Position numbers and translations under genes: made by a program
Shown here: positions 34,478 through 44,266 of the stretch, piece after piece
Layout of the letters: every line of letters starts with the position of its first letter
How positions within the stretch are numbered: position 1 is the stretch's first letter
The notes under the pieces: model-generated
What the model was told of the DNA's origin: nothing
The model's database searches: none
The model's input: only the letters and a program-made list of their open reading frames with translations
NCBI RefSeq assembly: GCF_003026475.1
Contig: NZ_PYMC01000007.1
Location: 170,030 to 234,029, forward strand
Reading direction: 5' to 3'
Length of the DNA stretch: 64,000 nt
Source: Photobacterium lipolyticum
Lineage (GTDB): Bacteria > Pseudomonadota > Gammaproteobacteria > Enterobacterales > Vibrionaceae

Positions 34478-34672
34478 AGTGGTGGGTTTCTTGTCTGTCA
34501 AAATGGGGGTTCTATATTAGTTTGGATAGAATTGACCTATGGGCTGGTCAAGAAATGAACGATACAACAGTATACGTGCAACAAGTTATCACTAAATATT
34601 CCTTCCGTCTAGCATAGTCGGAAGACAAACTGCGCACAACTGAGAAATTGCGCACAGTTCGCGTATGACGGC

Positions 34673-34999
34673 TTATAGGTTCGCGTCCAGGAACTCTTTA
34701 AGTTGGGTCTTAGACAGCGCACCAACCTTCGTTGCCGCTACTCCGCCATCTTTAAACAATAACAATGTCGGAATACCACGGATACCAAACTTAGGCGGGG
34801 TTGCTGAATTCTGATCGATATTCAATTTACCGATAGTCAGTTTACCCTCGTACTCGTTCGCGATCTCGTCAAGAATTGGGGCAATCATTTTGCAAGGACC
34901 ACACCATTCAGCCCAAAAATCGACTAGTACCGGGCCCGCAGCATTAACTACATCACTGTCAAAACTTGCGTCTGTAAGCTGCACAATCTTGTCGCTCAT
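34673..34999 (-). CDS. trxA: TrxA, thioredoxin 1
   Basis: This 108-residue thiol-disulfide reductant has the active site WCGPC (in [14 protein letters not shown]), the cis-proline loop [11 protein letters not shown] and a C-terminal [12 protein letters not shown] 34999 gives the usual [10 protein letters not shown] start. Divergent from rhlB with a 113-base gap, and followed by rho, as in E. coli. Confidence 0.97.
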   Translation of the reverse strand: MSDKIVQLTDASFDSDVVNAAGPVLVDFWAEWCGPCKMIAPILDEIANEYEGKLTIGKLNIDQNSATPPKFGIRGIPTLLLFKDGGVAATKVGALSKTQLKEFLDANL

Positions 35000-35112
35000 C
35001 TTCCACTCCAATGGTTGATTTTTTTAGCTGATTTTATTTTAACCAGCAAATCGATGCCCTATTTGAATGGAATCCGTTTCGTATTGCAACCCTAAGCTGA
35101 TATTCTATGCGA

Positions 35113-36429
35113 ATGAAGACGACTCACATCACAGAGCAGAAATTTGCCGACCTAGGTTTACACCCTACGGTTTTATCAGGACTGGAAGCTAAAGGGTATC
35201 ATTATTGTACCCCTATCCAGGCCTTGGCATTGCCGGTCGTGCTCGCCGGCCAAGACATTGCAGGTCAAGCGCAAACAGGTACAGGTAAAACCCTGGCATT
35301 CCTGACTGCGACTTTTAACCATTTGATCCTTAACCCTGCATCAGAAGATCACAAGGCTAACCACCCACGGGCAATTATCCTTGCCCCAACGCGTGAGTTG
35401 GCGATCCAGATTTTCAATGATGCTCAACCGTTACTCGAAAGCACCGGCCTGAAAGCAGGTCTTGCCTACGGTGGCGAAGCCTACGAGAAGCAGCAAAAAA
35501 CACTGGAAGCTGGCGTAGATATCTTGATCGGTACTTGTGGCCGTATTATCGATTTCTATAAGCAACGTGTTATTGATCTGGCGTCAATTCAAGCGGTGGT
35601 TCTTGATGAAGCGGATCGCATGTTCGATTTGGGCTTTATTAAAGATATCCGTTTCTTGTTCCGCCGTATGCCTGCGCCTAAAGCACGCGTAAACATGTTG
35701 TTCTCTGCAACATTGTCTTACCGTGTGAAAGAGCTAGCATTCGAGCACATGAACAGCCCGGAAAGTGTGGTTGTCGAGCCTGAACAAAAAACAGGTCATC
35801 GCATCCAGGAAGAGCTGTTCTACCCATCCAATCAGGACAAAATGCGTCTGTTACAGACCCTGATTGAAGAAGAGTGGCCCGATCGCGCGATTATCTTTGC
35901 CAATACCAAGCACCGCTGTGAAGATATCTGGGCACACCTTGCCGCCGATCAACACCGTGTTGGCCTGCTAACCGGTGATGTACCACAGAAAAAACGTATC
36001 AATATTCTGGAACAATTCACTCAAGGTGAACTCGATATTCTGGTCGCGACGGATGTGGCGGCACGTGGTCTGCATATTCCCCAGGTGACACACGTCTTTA
36101 ACTATGATCTGCCAGATGATGCTGAAGACTATGTACACCGTATCGGTCGTACCGGTCGTGCCGGCGAAAGCGGTCACTCGATCAGCTTTGCCTGTGAAGG
36201 GTATGCAATCAACCTGCCTGCCATTGAAACCTATATCGAGCACGCTATTCCGCAGTCAAAGTACGATGCCGAGGCATTGCTCGATGACCTGCCTGCCGCT
36301 ATTCGCGTTCATCGTTCACCGCGTCAGGGTGGTAACCGTCGCAATAGTTCACAACGTCAAGGTCAGGGACAGGGCCAGTCGCGTCAACGGAATAACCGCC
36401 GACGCACACAACCACAGAAACCACAGTAA
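35113..36429 (+). CDS. rhlB: RhlB, DEAD-box RNA helicase of the degradosome
   Basis: This 438-residue helicase unwinds RNA for RNase E and PNPase. The Q motif ([10 protein letters not shown]), Walker A AQTGTGKT, the DEAD motif in VLDEADRM, the SAT motif and [10 protein letters not shown] are intact. The C-terminal 45 residues are basic and glutamine/arginine-rich, suited to RNA binding. ATG 35113 gives the family N-terminus ([11 protein letters not shown]); an ATG two codons earlier is possible. Forms an operon with gppA, 3 bases apart. Confidence 0.96.
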   Translation: MKTTHITEQKFADLGLHPTVLSGLEAKGYHYCTPIQALALPVVLAGQDIAGQAQTGTGKTLAFLTATFNHLILNPASEDHKANHPRAIILAPTRELAIQIFNDAQPLLESTGLKAGLAYGGEAYEKQQKTLEAGVDILIGTCGRIIDFYKQRVIDLASIQAVVLDEADRMFDLGFIKDIRFLFRRMPAPKARVNMLFSATLSYRVKELAFEHMNSPESVVVEPEQKTGHRIQEELFYPSNQDKMRLLQTLIEEEWPDRAIIFANTKHRCEDIWAHLAADQHRVGLLTGDVPQKKRINILEQFTQGELDILVATDVAARGLHIPQVTHVFNYDLPDDAEDYVHRIGRTGRAGESGHSISFACEGYAINLPAIETYIEHAIPQSKYDAEALLDDLPAAIRVHRSPRQGGNRRNSSQRQGQGQGQSRQRNNRRRTQPQKPQ

Positions 36430-36432
36430 GAA

Positions 36433-37932
36433 ATGCCGATGGAAAGAAGTTCAGTATCACCTCTGTACGCCGCAATTGATTTAGGCTCCAACAGCTTTCA
36501 TATGTGGATTGTTCGTGAAGTCGCCGGCAGTGTGCAGACATTGGCTAAAATTAAGCGCAAAGTGCGTCTGGCTGCAGGGCTTAATGCCCACAACGAACTG
36601 AGTGAAGAAGCGATGCAACGTGGCTGGGAGTGCCTGAGCCTGTTTGCGGAACGCTTGCAGGATATTCCGGCCAAACGCATCCGTATTGTCGGGACGGCAG
36701 CGTTACGTACTGCGGTTAATGCTGAGACCTTTCTTTCCAAAGCAAAAGACATTCTTGGTTACGATGTCGAGATCATTCCCGGCGAAGAAGAAGCCCGAAT
36801 TATCTATCAGGGTGTCGCCCATACCTCCGGGGGGAGCGACAAGCGTTTAGTGGTCGATATCGGCGGTGCCAGTACCGAGGTGATTATCGGTGAAGGCTTT
36901 GATGCCAGCGCATTAACCAGCCTGAAGATCGGCTGTGTTACCTGGTTAGAACGCTATTTTAAAGATCGCTACTTAACGGCTGAAAATTTTGAGGCGGCCA
37001 TCAATGCGGCTAAACATACCATTGAGCCGATTGTCGAGCATTACACCCAGTTAGGCTGGGAAACCTGTGTCGGTGCCAGTGGTACCGTACAAGCCCTGCA
37101 GGAAATTATGCTGGCGCAAGGGATGGATGAAATTATCACCCTGCAAAAGTTAAAACGCATGCAACGTCAGGCAATGCAATATGAACGCCTGGAAGATCTT
37201 GATATTGAAGGGCTGACCCTGGAACGCGCGCTGGTATTTCCAAGCGGTTTATCCATTTTAATCGCCGTGTTTGAGTCACTGAATATCCAGTCTATGACTC
37301 TGGCCGGAGGCGCCTTACGTGAAGGTATGGTGTATGAAATGATGAGCCAGATGCGTCACCATGATGTACGCGAACGCACGCTTATCAGTGTTCAGGAGCG
37401 ATTTCAGCTTGATATCCGGCATGCCAATGCGGTTACCCATTGTGCAATGGCGTTGCTGACAGCTTGTGAGCAAGAATGGCAACTGGAACCTCAGGCTAAA
37501 TATCTGCTGCATGCCAGTGCCACCCTACATGAAATTGGTGCCAGTATTGAGTTCAAGAAAAGTGGTGAACATGCCGCGTACCTGATCAATCACATCGATT
37601 TACCAGGATTTACCCGGGCCCAGAAGCACCTGATCGCCGAGCTGTTACGTCGTTTCCGCGAACAGCTGACCAGCCTGCCGGAACAGCACGCGTTGTCTGC
37701 CCATAGTGCAGCCCGTCTTTTACGTCTGTTACGGTTAGCGGTCATTCTCTGCCATCGCCGCGACCATACCCAGCAGCCGCCATTTAGCTTATCGGTTGCT
37801 GATAATACCCTGGTTCTTGCTCTTCCTGCCGGCTGGCTTGCCGCCAACCCGCTCACCTGTGCTGAACTACAACAAGAAGCCACCCGCCAAACCGACATGG
37901 GCTGGCCACTGGTGATCGAAGAAAGCAAATAA
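36433..37932 (+). CDS. gppA: GppA, pppGpp phosphohydrolase (Ppx/GppA family)
   Basis: This 499-residue enzyme converts pppGpp to ppGpp and belongs to the exopolyphosphatase family. The ASKHA-fold phosphate loops [13 protein letters not shown] and [14 protein letters not shown] are visible, with the general-base region [11 protein letters not shown]. The C-terminal half is an HD-like helical domain. It lies 3 bases after rhlB, the same pair as in E. coli. A strong terminator follows. Confidence 0.94.
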   Translation: MPMERSSVSPLYAAIDLGSNSFHMWIVREVAGSVQTLAKIKRKVRLAAGLNAHNELSEEAMQRGWECLSLFAERLQDIPAKRIRIVGTAALRTAVNAETFLSKAKDILGYDVEIIPGEEEARIIYQGVAHTSGGSDKRLVVDIGGASTEVIIGEGFDASALTSLKIGCVTWLERYFKDRYLTAENFEAAINAAKHTIEPIVEHYTQLGWETCVGASGTVQALQEIMLAQGMDEIITLQKLKRMQRQAMQYERLEDLDIEGLTLERALVFPSGLSILIAVFESLNIQSMTLAGGALREGMVYEMMSQMRHHDVRERTLISVQERFQLDIRHANAVTHCAMALLTACEQEWQLEPQAKYLLHASATLHEIGASIEFKKSGEHAAYLINHIDLPGFTRAQKHLIAELLRRFREQLTSLPEQHALSAHSAARLLRLLRLAVILCHRRDHTQQPPFSLSVADNTLVLALPAGWLAANPLTCAELQQEATRQTDMGWPLVIEESK

Positions 37933-37960
37933 ACGCTTAGCTTCAATCCCAATCCGATCA

Positions 37961-37986
37961 AAAAAGGCTCCCCCGGGAGCCTTTTT
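37961..37986. terminator. Bidirectional terminator between gppA and prlC
   Basis: Stem AAAAAGGCTCCC/GGGAGCCTTTTT around a 2-base centre with T-runs on both strands. Confidence 0.9.
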
Positions 37987-38017
37987 TATTCTCTAAACGA
38001 CCAATTTTAACCACAAA

Positions 38018-40060
38018 TTAGCCAGTTATTCCGCTGTGACGAAGAAGGGCATCTATTTTCGGCTCACGGCCACGGAAGCGCTTGAACAGATCCATCGGCT
38101 CTTCACTGCCCCCACGCTCTAAGATGCAATCTAAGAAATCTGCGCCAGTCTCGGTATTGAAAATACCGTCCTCTTCAAAACGTGAGAACGCGTCTGATGA
38201 CAGCACTTCCGCCCACAGGTAGCTGTAGTACCCCGCGCTGTAACCACCGGCAAAAATATGGCTGAAGCCGTGCGGGAAACGCCCCCACTCAGGGCTTGGT
38301 ACCACCGACACGCGAGATTTCACCTCAGACAGGGTCTCAAGTACCTGTGCGCCCACTTCCGGATCGTAGTGAGTGTAGAGACTGAAATCAAACAAGCCGA
38401 ATTCCAGTTGACGCAAAATACCCATGGCGGACTGGAAGTTCTTCGCTGCCAGCATCTTGTCTAACATCTCTTTTGGCAATGGCTCGCCGCTCTCGAAATG
38501 ACCCGAGATGAATGACAGAGCTTCTTCTTCCCAGCACCAGTTTTCCAGAAACTGGCTTGGCAGCTCTACCGCATCCCAGGGTACGCCATTGATCCCGGAT
38601 ACAGCTGGCGCATCCACTTTTGTCAGCATATGATGAATGCCATGGCCCGTTTCATGGAACAGGGTGACCACTTCATCATGGGTAAACAGCGCCGGCTTAT
38701 CACCAAGCGGCTTATTGAAGTTGCAGGTCAGGTACGCTACCGGCTTTTGCAAGCTTCCGTCAAGACGGGTACGACGAACCATACACTCATCCATCCAGGC
38801 TCCGCCATTTTTGTGCTCGCGGGCATAAAGATCGAGGTAGAAGCTGCCGCGCAGTTCGCCCGAGGCATCAAAAATATCGTAGAAGGAGACGCTATCGTCC
38901 CAGACATCAACCCCTTCACGCTGCTGTACTTCCATCCCGAAAACACGCTTGAGGACTTCGAACAGGCCTGCAACCACTTTATGTTCAGGGAAGTAAGGGC
39001 GCAGCAGTTCATCTGAAATACTGTAGCGATGCTGCTTCAGTTTTTCTGCATAAAAACCAAAATCCCACGGTTCCAGCTCATCGGCACCAAATTCACTCTT
39101 GGCGTAATCACGCAGCTCAGCCACCTCTCGCTCACCCTGAGGTTTCACATGGATCGCCAGATCATTTAAGAAACTCAGTACCTGCTCTGGGGTTTCGGCC
39201 ATTTTGGTTGCCAGTGACTTTTCGCTGTAGCAATTAAAACCAAGCAGGCGTGCCAGTTCATGGCTCAGTTTCAGTTTCTCGGCAATGATGTCACTGTTAT
39301 CCCATTTACCGGCATTCGGACCGCGATCGGAGGCACGGGTCACAAATGCCTCATACATTTCCTGGCGTAAAGCCCGGTTCTCACCGTATGTCATCACGGG
39401 CAAATAAGACGGAATATCGAGGGTAAACAGGTAGCCATCGAGCTCTTTAGCTTCAGCAGCGGCTTTGGCCGCTTGCAGCGCGGATTCCGGTAAGCCGGAT
39501 AATTCAGCCTCATCGGTGATCTGCTTGCTCCACCCCATGGTGGCGTCCAGGACATTGTTGCTAAATGACGATGCCAGCTCTGACAGGCGCTTGCTGATCT
39601 CGCCATAGCGATGCTGCTCATTAGCGGGCAAACCAATACCTGACAATTCAAATTCTTTCAGCGCATCGGTGATCGATTTTTGTTGTGCTTGGCTTAACTG
39701 TTCAAAGTCATCATTGGCTTTAATCGTTTTATAAGCGTCATACAGGCCTTTATGCTGGCCGACCCAGGTACTGTAATCAGATAGCAGCGGCAGACAGCTC
39801 TCATAGGCTTCGCGCAATTCAGGGCTGTTTTTCACCCCGTTCAGATGACCGATCGGTGACCATATACGACTCAGACGATCATCGGTTTCAGCCAGTGGTG
39901 CACAAATCGTATCCCAACTCGGTACTGCCTCGCCGGCCAGCACATCGTCAACGTTGCGACGGCAGTCAGCAATGGCTTGTTCAACCGCGGGTTTTACGTG
40001 TTCTGGCTTAATTTGAGAAAACGGAGGCAGATCCGTCATGGTTAATAATGGGTTAGACAT
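38018..40060 (-). CDS. prlC: PrlC, oligopeptidase A
   Basis: This 680-residue cytosolic zinc metallopeptidase (M3 family) degrades short peptides, including cleaved signal peptides. The zinc motif HETGH is in VVTLFHETGHGIHHML, with the downstream Glu ligand in the ENWCWEEEAL region. ATG 40060 is chosen because AAGGA lies 7 bases upstream; an in-frame ATG sits two codons earlier. Divergent from rlmJ as in E. coli. I could not find a clear sigma-32 promoter upstream, although E. coli prlC is heat-inducible. Confidence 0.95.
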   Translation of the reverse strand: MSNPLLTMTDLPPFSQIKPEHVKPAVEQAIADCRRNVDDVLAGEAVPSWDTICAPLAETDDRLSRIWSPIGHLNGVKNSPELREAYESCLPLLSDYSTWVGQHKGLYDAYKTIKANDDFEQLSQAQQKSITDALKEFELSGIGLPANEQHRYGEISKRLSELASSFSNNVLDATMGWSKQITDEAELSGLPESALQAAKAAAEAKELDGYLFTLDIPSYLPVMTYGENRALRQEMYEAFVTRASDRGPNAGKWDNSDIIAEKLKLSHELARLLGFNCYSEKSLATKMAETPEQVLSFLNDLAIHVKPQGEREVAELRDYAKSEFGADELEPWDFGFYAEKLKQHRYSISDELLRPYFPEHKVVAGLFEVLKRVFGMEVQQREGVDVWDDSVSFYDIFDASGELRGSFYLDLYAREHKNGGAWMDECMVRRTRLDGSLQKPVAYLTCNFNKPLGDKPALFTHDEVVTLFHETGHGIHHMLTKVDAPAVSGINGVPWDAVELPSQFLENWCWEEEALSFISGHFESGEPLPKEMLDKMLAAKNFQSAMGILRQLEFGLFDFSLYTHYDPEVGAQVLETLSEVKSRVSVVPSPEWGRFPHGFSHIFAGGYSAGYYSYLWAEVLSSDAFSRFEEDGIFNTETGADFLDCILERGGSEEPMDLFKRFRGREPKIDALLRHSGITG

Positions 40061-40284
40061 GTGCATATCCTTAATTCATTCTTCCTTTATTAAATGTGTC
40101 TTCGGGCATATCAATTCAATCCCTTACCCCGAATTATGAGCGAATTTTCTCTGTCAGCTCTATTATTTTAATCTCAAATCCACATATCGCTTTACTAAAG
40201 TTCCTGCCGCTGTCTGGCTATTCACGGACAATTCGCCATAATAGCCACCAACTGTCATCACTTAATACTCATAGAGACCGATTC

Positions 40285-41124
40285 ATGCTGAGTTACCGCC
40301 ACAGCTTCCACGCCGGCAACCATGCCGATGTGGTTAAACACATCGTCCAAAGCCTGATCCTGGATGCACTCAAGCAAAAAGATAAGCCTTTCGTGTATCA
40401 CGACACTCACTCCGGCGTTGGCCGTTACGATTTGCAAGATGAGCGCAGTGAAAAAACCGGTGAGTTCAAACAAGGCATTGCCCGTATCTGGTCTCGTGAT
40501 GATATTCCCGCTGAAATCGCGTCATACATTGATGCGATCAAAGCGCTCAATGACAGTGATGAACTGCGTTATTACCCAGGTTCACCGCGAGTCGCCCGCG
40601 CTCAGCTTCGCGAACAGGACCGGATGGTGCTGACTGAGCTGCACCCGTCAGATTTCCCGCTGCTGCTGCAGGAGTTCCGAGGCGATCGCCAGGTGCGGAT
40701 GTATAAAGAAGATGCTTTCCTGCGCTTAAAAGGCAGCTTGCCACCGAAAGAACGCCGTGGTGTGGTGTTAATCGACCCGCCTTATGAGCTCAAGCATGAG
40801 TACATGGATGTGGTCAACGCGATCGCAGATAGCTACAAGCGCTGGGCAACTGGCACCTATGCGATTTGGTACCCAGTGGTATATCGTGAAAACATCGATA
40901 AAATGCTTAAAGGGCTGGAGAAAAGCGGCATTCGTAAGGTTTTGCAGATTGAATTAGGGGTTGAGCCCGACACGACCGAACGCGGCATGACGGCATCGGG
41001 CATGATTGTGATCAATCCTCCGTGGAAATTAGAAAGCCAGATGAAGGCGATTCTGCCCTGGCTGCAACAAGCCATTGCCCCGACTCACGGACACCACAAA
41101 ATAGAATGGATTGTGCCGGAATAA
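40285..41124 (+). CDS. rlmJ: RlmJ, 23S rRNA m6A2030 methyltransferase
   Basis: This 279-residue SAM-dependent enzyme methylates A2030 of 23S rRNA. The N-terminal MLSYRHSFHAGNHADVVKH is nearly identical to E. coli RlmJ. The catalytic DPPY motif occurs in VVLIDPPYELK. The longest frame begins at 40096, but ATG 40285 matches the family start. It precedes gor, as in E. coli, with a 170-base gap containing a CTAG/ACTCGTAACTC type intergenic element. Confidence 0.95.
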   Translation: MLSYRHSFHAGNHADVVKHIVQSLILDALKQKDKPFVYHDTHSGVGRYDLQDERSEKTGEFKQGIARIWSRDDIPAEIASYIDAIKALNDSDELRYYPGSPRVARAQLREQDRMVLTELHPSDFPLLLQEFRGDRQVRMYKEDAFLRLKGSLPPKERRGVVLIDPPYELKHEYMDVVNAIADSYKRWATGTYAIWYPVVYRENIDKMLKGLEKSGIRKVLQIELGVEPDTTERGMTASGMIVINPPWKLESQMKAILPWLQQAIAPTHGHHKIEWIVPE

Positions 41125-41224
41125 CCTTCCGACGACCCAACAACTTTGCAGGCGGGTGCATGCCCGCCTTATTCTTACCTTTAATAAGTTATTCCCTTCC
41201 CGTCCGACTTTCTCGATCCCCGCT

Positions 41225-41235
41225 ACTCGTAACTC
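41225..41235 (+). repeat. Second copy of ACTCGTAACTC
   Basis: This 11-mer repeats exactly the one at 6769-6779 and is likewise preceded by TCTCG, in the rlmJ-gor gap. Confidence 0.55.
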
Positions 41236-41294
41236 TCAACGTTCTTGATTACACTAGGTTCAGCTAATAAATCCTACAATAAGCGGAGAAAGTC

Positions 41295-42662
41295 ATGGCA
41301 AAGCATTTTGATTACATTTGTATCGGCGGTGGTAGTGGCGGGATTGCATCGGCAAACCGGGCTGCCATGTATGGCGCAAAAGTGGCCCTGATTGAAGCCA
41401 AGGCGCTTGGCGGTACTTGTGTCAACGTGGGTTGTGTTCCGAAGAAAGTGATGTGGCACGGCGCGCAAATTGCTGAGGCTATGCACCTTTATGCCAAAGA
41501 TTACGGCTTTGACGTAGACGTGAAAAGTTTTAACTGGAGCAAGCTGGTAGAAAACCGCGAAGCGTATATCGGCCGTATCCATAAAGCTTATGACAACGTT
41601 CTTGGTAACAACAAAATCGAAGTGATCACTGGTTTTGCTACCTTTGTTGATACTAATGGCGGTAATGTTAAGACCATCGAAGTAAACGGCGAGCACTACA
41701 CCGCCGATCATATCTTGATTGCCGTCGGTGGCGAACCAACTATCCCTGACATTCCTGGCGCAGAGCACGGTATCGATTCAAACGGTTTCTTCGATTTGAA
41801 CGAGCAGCCTAAGCGCACAGCCGTGATCGGTGCTGGTTACATTGCGGTCGAAATCGCCGGTGTACTGAGCGCACTGGGTACCGATACCCACCTGTTCGTT
41901 CGTAAAGAGTCACCGCTACGCAGTTTCGATCCGATGATCATCGAAACGCTGGTAGAGGTGATGGATACGGAAGGCCCGACACTTCATACCCATTCAATTC
42001 CGAAAGCAGTGGTTAAAGAGGCCGATGGCACAACAACCCTGCACTTTGAAAACGGCGAGTCGCACAATACCGACCTGCTGATCTGGGCCATCGGCCGAAA
42101 CCCGACCACAGATAAAATCAATCTGGCAGCAACGGGCGTAGAAACCACGGAGCATGGCTACATCAAGGTTGATGAATATCAGCAAACCAATGTTAAAGGT
42201 ATCTACTGTGTGGGTGATATCATGGCAGGCGGTATCGAGCTGACCCCTGTGGCCGTTAAAGCGGGCCGTCAGCTCTCTGAGCGCCTGTTCAACGGCAAAA
42301 CCGATGCTAAGATGGACTACAAACTGGTCCCGACGGTGGTCTTCAGCCATCCGCCAATCGGCACGATTGGCCTGACCGAGCCTGAAGCCATTGCCGAATA
42401 CGGCGAAGACAACGTGAAAGTGTACAAATCGGGCTTCACGGCGATGTACACGGCCGTGACCTCACACCGTCAGCCCTGCAAGATGAAACTAGTTTGTGCC
42501 GGCCCGGAAGAAACAGTGGTTGGCCTGCACGGCATCGGTTTTACCGTCGATGAGATGATCCAGGGATTTGGTGTTGCAATCAAAATGGGCGCAACCAAAG
42601 CAGACTTCGACAGCGTTGTTGCTATCCACCCAACCGGATCGGAAGAATTTGTTACCATGTAG
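41295..42662 (+). CDS. gor: Gor, glutathione reductase
   Basis: This 455-residue FAD/NADPH disulfide reductase keeps glutathione reduced. The FAD motif [15 protein letters not shown], the redox disulfide [13 protein letters not shown] (Cys42 and Cys47 by count), the NADPH motif [15 protein letters not shown] and the C-terminal HPTGSEEFV with its catalytic His are all intact. It follows rlmJ as in E. coli. A perfect 14-bp hairpin terminator follows. Confidence 0.97.
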   Translation: MAKHFDYICIGGGSGGIASANRAAMYGAKVALIEAKALGGTCVNVGCVPKKVMWHGAQIAEAMHLYAKDYGFDVDVKSFNWSKLVENREAYIGRIHKAYDNVLGNNKIEVITGFATFVDTNGGNVKTIEVNGEHYTADHILIAVGGEPTIPDIPGAEHGIDSNGFFDLNEQPKRTAVIGAGYIAVEIAGVLSALGTDTHLFVRKESPLRSFDPMIIETLVEVMDTEGPTLHTHSIPKAVVKEADGTTTLHFENGESHNTDLLIWAIGRNPTTDKINLAATGVETTEHGYIKVDEYQQTNVKGIYCVGDIMAGGIELTPVAVKAGRQLSERLFNGKTDAKMDYKLVPTVVFSHPPIGTIGLTEPEAIAEYGEDNVKVYKSGFTAMYTAVTSHRQPCKMKLVCAGPEETVVGLHGIGFTVDEMIQGFGVAIKMGATKADFDSVVAIHPTGSEEFVTM

Positions 42663-42685
42663 ATGGATGTCTGGAAAGTCTCTAC

Positions 42686-42717
42686 AACAAAAAGGAGGCT
42701 TTAGCCTCCTTTTTGTT
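42686..42717. terminator. Bidirectional terminator between gor and TraF-like gene
   Basis: A perfect 14-bp stem with arms at 42686-42699 and 42704-42717 (core AAAAAGGAGGC/GCCTCCTTTTT) and loop TTTA. Confidence 0.95.
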
Positions 42718-42739
42718 ATATGCAAGAATTTGCGAGTGA

Positions 42740-43903
42740 TCAGAACATGAACGCCAACTGTGCTGCAACGCCATAGTGCTCATCTTCACCGTACTGGCCC
42801 GCAACCTCTAGTCCGAACAGGCCAAACGGGGTAAAGCCCAAACCTGCCGTCAGCATATCTTCCGAATAATCCGTCATGCTATGGCTGTAACCGGCCCGTA
42901 CCTGTACCCACTGCCAGACATTAAGCTCGATTCCAACCCGGGCAAACTGGGTTTCATAATCAGCCCCGATAAAATAGCGCTGCTTATTAAGATCTAGATC
43001 GGCTGCCAGCAACAACCAGCCATTATCGTAGGCCAAACCAGCAGTGTACTTTGGCTCAACAAGGAATGTCGCCTTCGTCTCACGTGAAATATTGGTGTCC
43101 AGCTCCTGCTTAATCAGATTCTGTGCTGCCAGGCCAAATGTAAGGTTGTCACTCGGCCTATAAGCAAAACCAACATCGACGTTAAATGCGTTATCTTCCT
43201 TGCGCTCATCGAGGTCAAACTCATTCTCGTCAAAATCACTGACACTCGCCAGATAATTCAATGCCACTATCTTCTGAAGCTTTGGTGAAACCCCCACTGA
43301 AAGCCGGTGACCTTGGAACGGCAAGGCAAACTCCCTCGCCAGAGTCATACCCATATCAATCGTACCGCCAGCCAGCCCCTGTACGTTCGAGTTGAGGTTA
43401 TCCGGATCAGGATCAACCAAGTCACTCTCGGCAATATTCGCGCTTACCATACTGGCAACCTGGGCTTTTAAGAACAGGTTAGCACTGACATAGCGGTTAG
43501 GCAGTGCTAACGATGCACCGGTAATCACCTCCATCTCCACTTCACCTTTATCCAACGCCAGCAGTGCATCACGCCATTCTTCCAGTTCTTGCAGGGAAGT
43601 AGTATTGCCAAGGCGGTTATTGAGCTTCTGAAAATCTTCCACCTTGTCATACAACTCATCGCTATCATGCACACCGGCAGCAACGACAGGCAGAACCATA
43701 CCGAAGTCATCACTCATGGCGTAATTAGTCGCCATTGCCGGGTTGTAGAAGCTTGCTGTCAGGTACTGGGCAGAGGCTACGCCTGTCCCCCCCATTGCAC
43801 CACCGCGCGCATCCGCTCCGTTAAACATAGCCAATGACGAAATTGAAACAAAAGGCAGTGCAGCAGCAACGGCCAAAGAAAGTCCTTTTAGGTCTGTTTT
43901 CAT
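42740..43903 (-). CDS. TraF-like outer-membrane barrel protein
   Basis: This 387-residue protein has a signal peptide (cleavage near SSLA, residue 25) and alternating beta-strand pattern ending in Phe (QLAFMF), typical of outer-membrane barrels. The N-terminal ARGGAMGGTGVASAQ segment resembles FadL/OmpP1-type and plasmid TraF (TraF_2) proteins. Despite the family name there are no conjugation genes here, so it is probably a chromosomal outer-membrane porin or transport protein. A coiled region (about 85-120) is rich in Glu and Leu. Convergent with gor. Confidence 0.78.
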   Translation of the reverse strand: MKTDLKGLSLAVAAALPFVSISSLAMFNGADARGGAMGGTGVASAQYLTASFYNPAMATNYAMSDDFGMVLPVVAAGVHDSDELYDKVEDFQKLNNRLGNTTSLQELEEWRDALLALDKGEVEMEVITGASLALPNRYVSANLFLKAQVASMVSANIAESDLVDPDPDNLNSNVQGLAGGTIDMGMTLAREFALPFQGHRLSVGVSPKLQKIVALNYLASVSDFDENEFDLDERKEDNAFNVDVGFAYRPSDNLTFGLAAQNLIKQELDTNISRETKATFLVEPKYTAGLAYDNGWLLLAADLDLNKQRYFIGADYETQFARVGIELNVWQWVQVRAGYSHSMTDYSEDMLTAGLGFTPFGLFGLEVAGQYGEDEHYGVAAQLAFMF

Positions 43904-44266
43904 GGTTATCTGTGCTTATTGTTAAAGTTATCCAACGACTGAGCGGCCACATTATAGGTAGCCAAACTGGTCAAACAATAAGCAACAGTGATACTTAGTG
44001 ATAGTTTAATCAATAAATGGAATGGTGATCATCTTCTGCCCTTTTCGACTGGCCTTCACATACAAAAATGAAGTACACATCACTGCACATTCAATCACAC
44101 CCAGCATAAAATGAATAAATACACAAAGAAACACGCGAAGTATTCCAATCACCGCATAAAAACTGTAACCTTCCAACCGCTGATTATGGAAAATCGGTGA
44201 ATATTTATTCCAGAAGAATAAACGCAGTTATTTCCACCCATCAATACAGCTAGTTAAAGGTCGAGT
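43904..44266. other. Divergent regulatory region, TraF-like gene and yjiH
   Basis: No gene is seen in these 363 bases. The left part serves the TraF-like gene. The right part holds an ArgR-like box at 44198-44211 and an overlapping TTTATTC/GAATAAA inverted repeat. AAAGG lies 6-7 bases before the yjiH start. Confidence 0.5.
44198..44211 (+). promoter_or_regulatory. ArgR-like box upstream of yjiH
   Basis: TGAATATTTATTCC matches 13 of 14 positions of the ARG-box consensus TGMATWWWWATKCA. After 3 bases a half-site (AGAATAAA) follows, the usual spacing of paired ARG boxes. Confidence 0.4.

Noticed and set aside
40061..40284. Sigma-32 heat-shock promoter for prlC
   Set aside because: I could not find CTTGAAA and CCCCATNT elements at proper spacing on the minus strand.
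42740..43903. Part of a conjugative plasmid or integrative element
   Set aside because: Only the TraF family name suggests it. Flanking genes are chromosomal housekeeping genes and no mobility genes occur.
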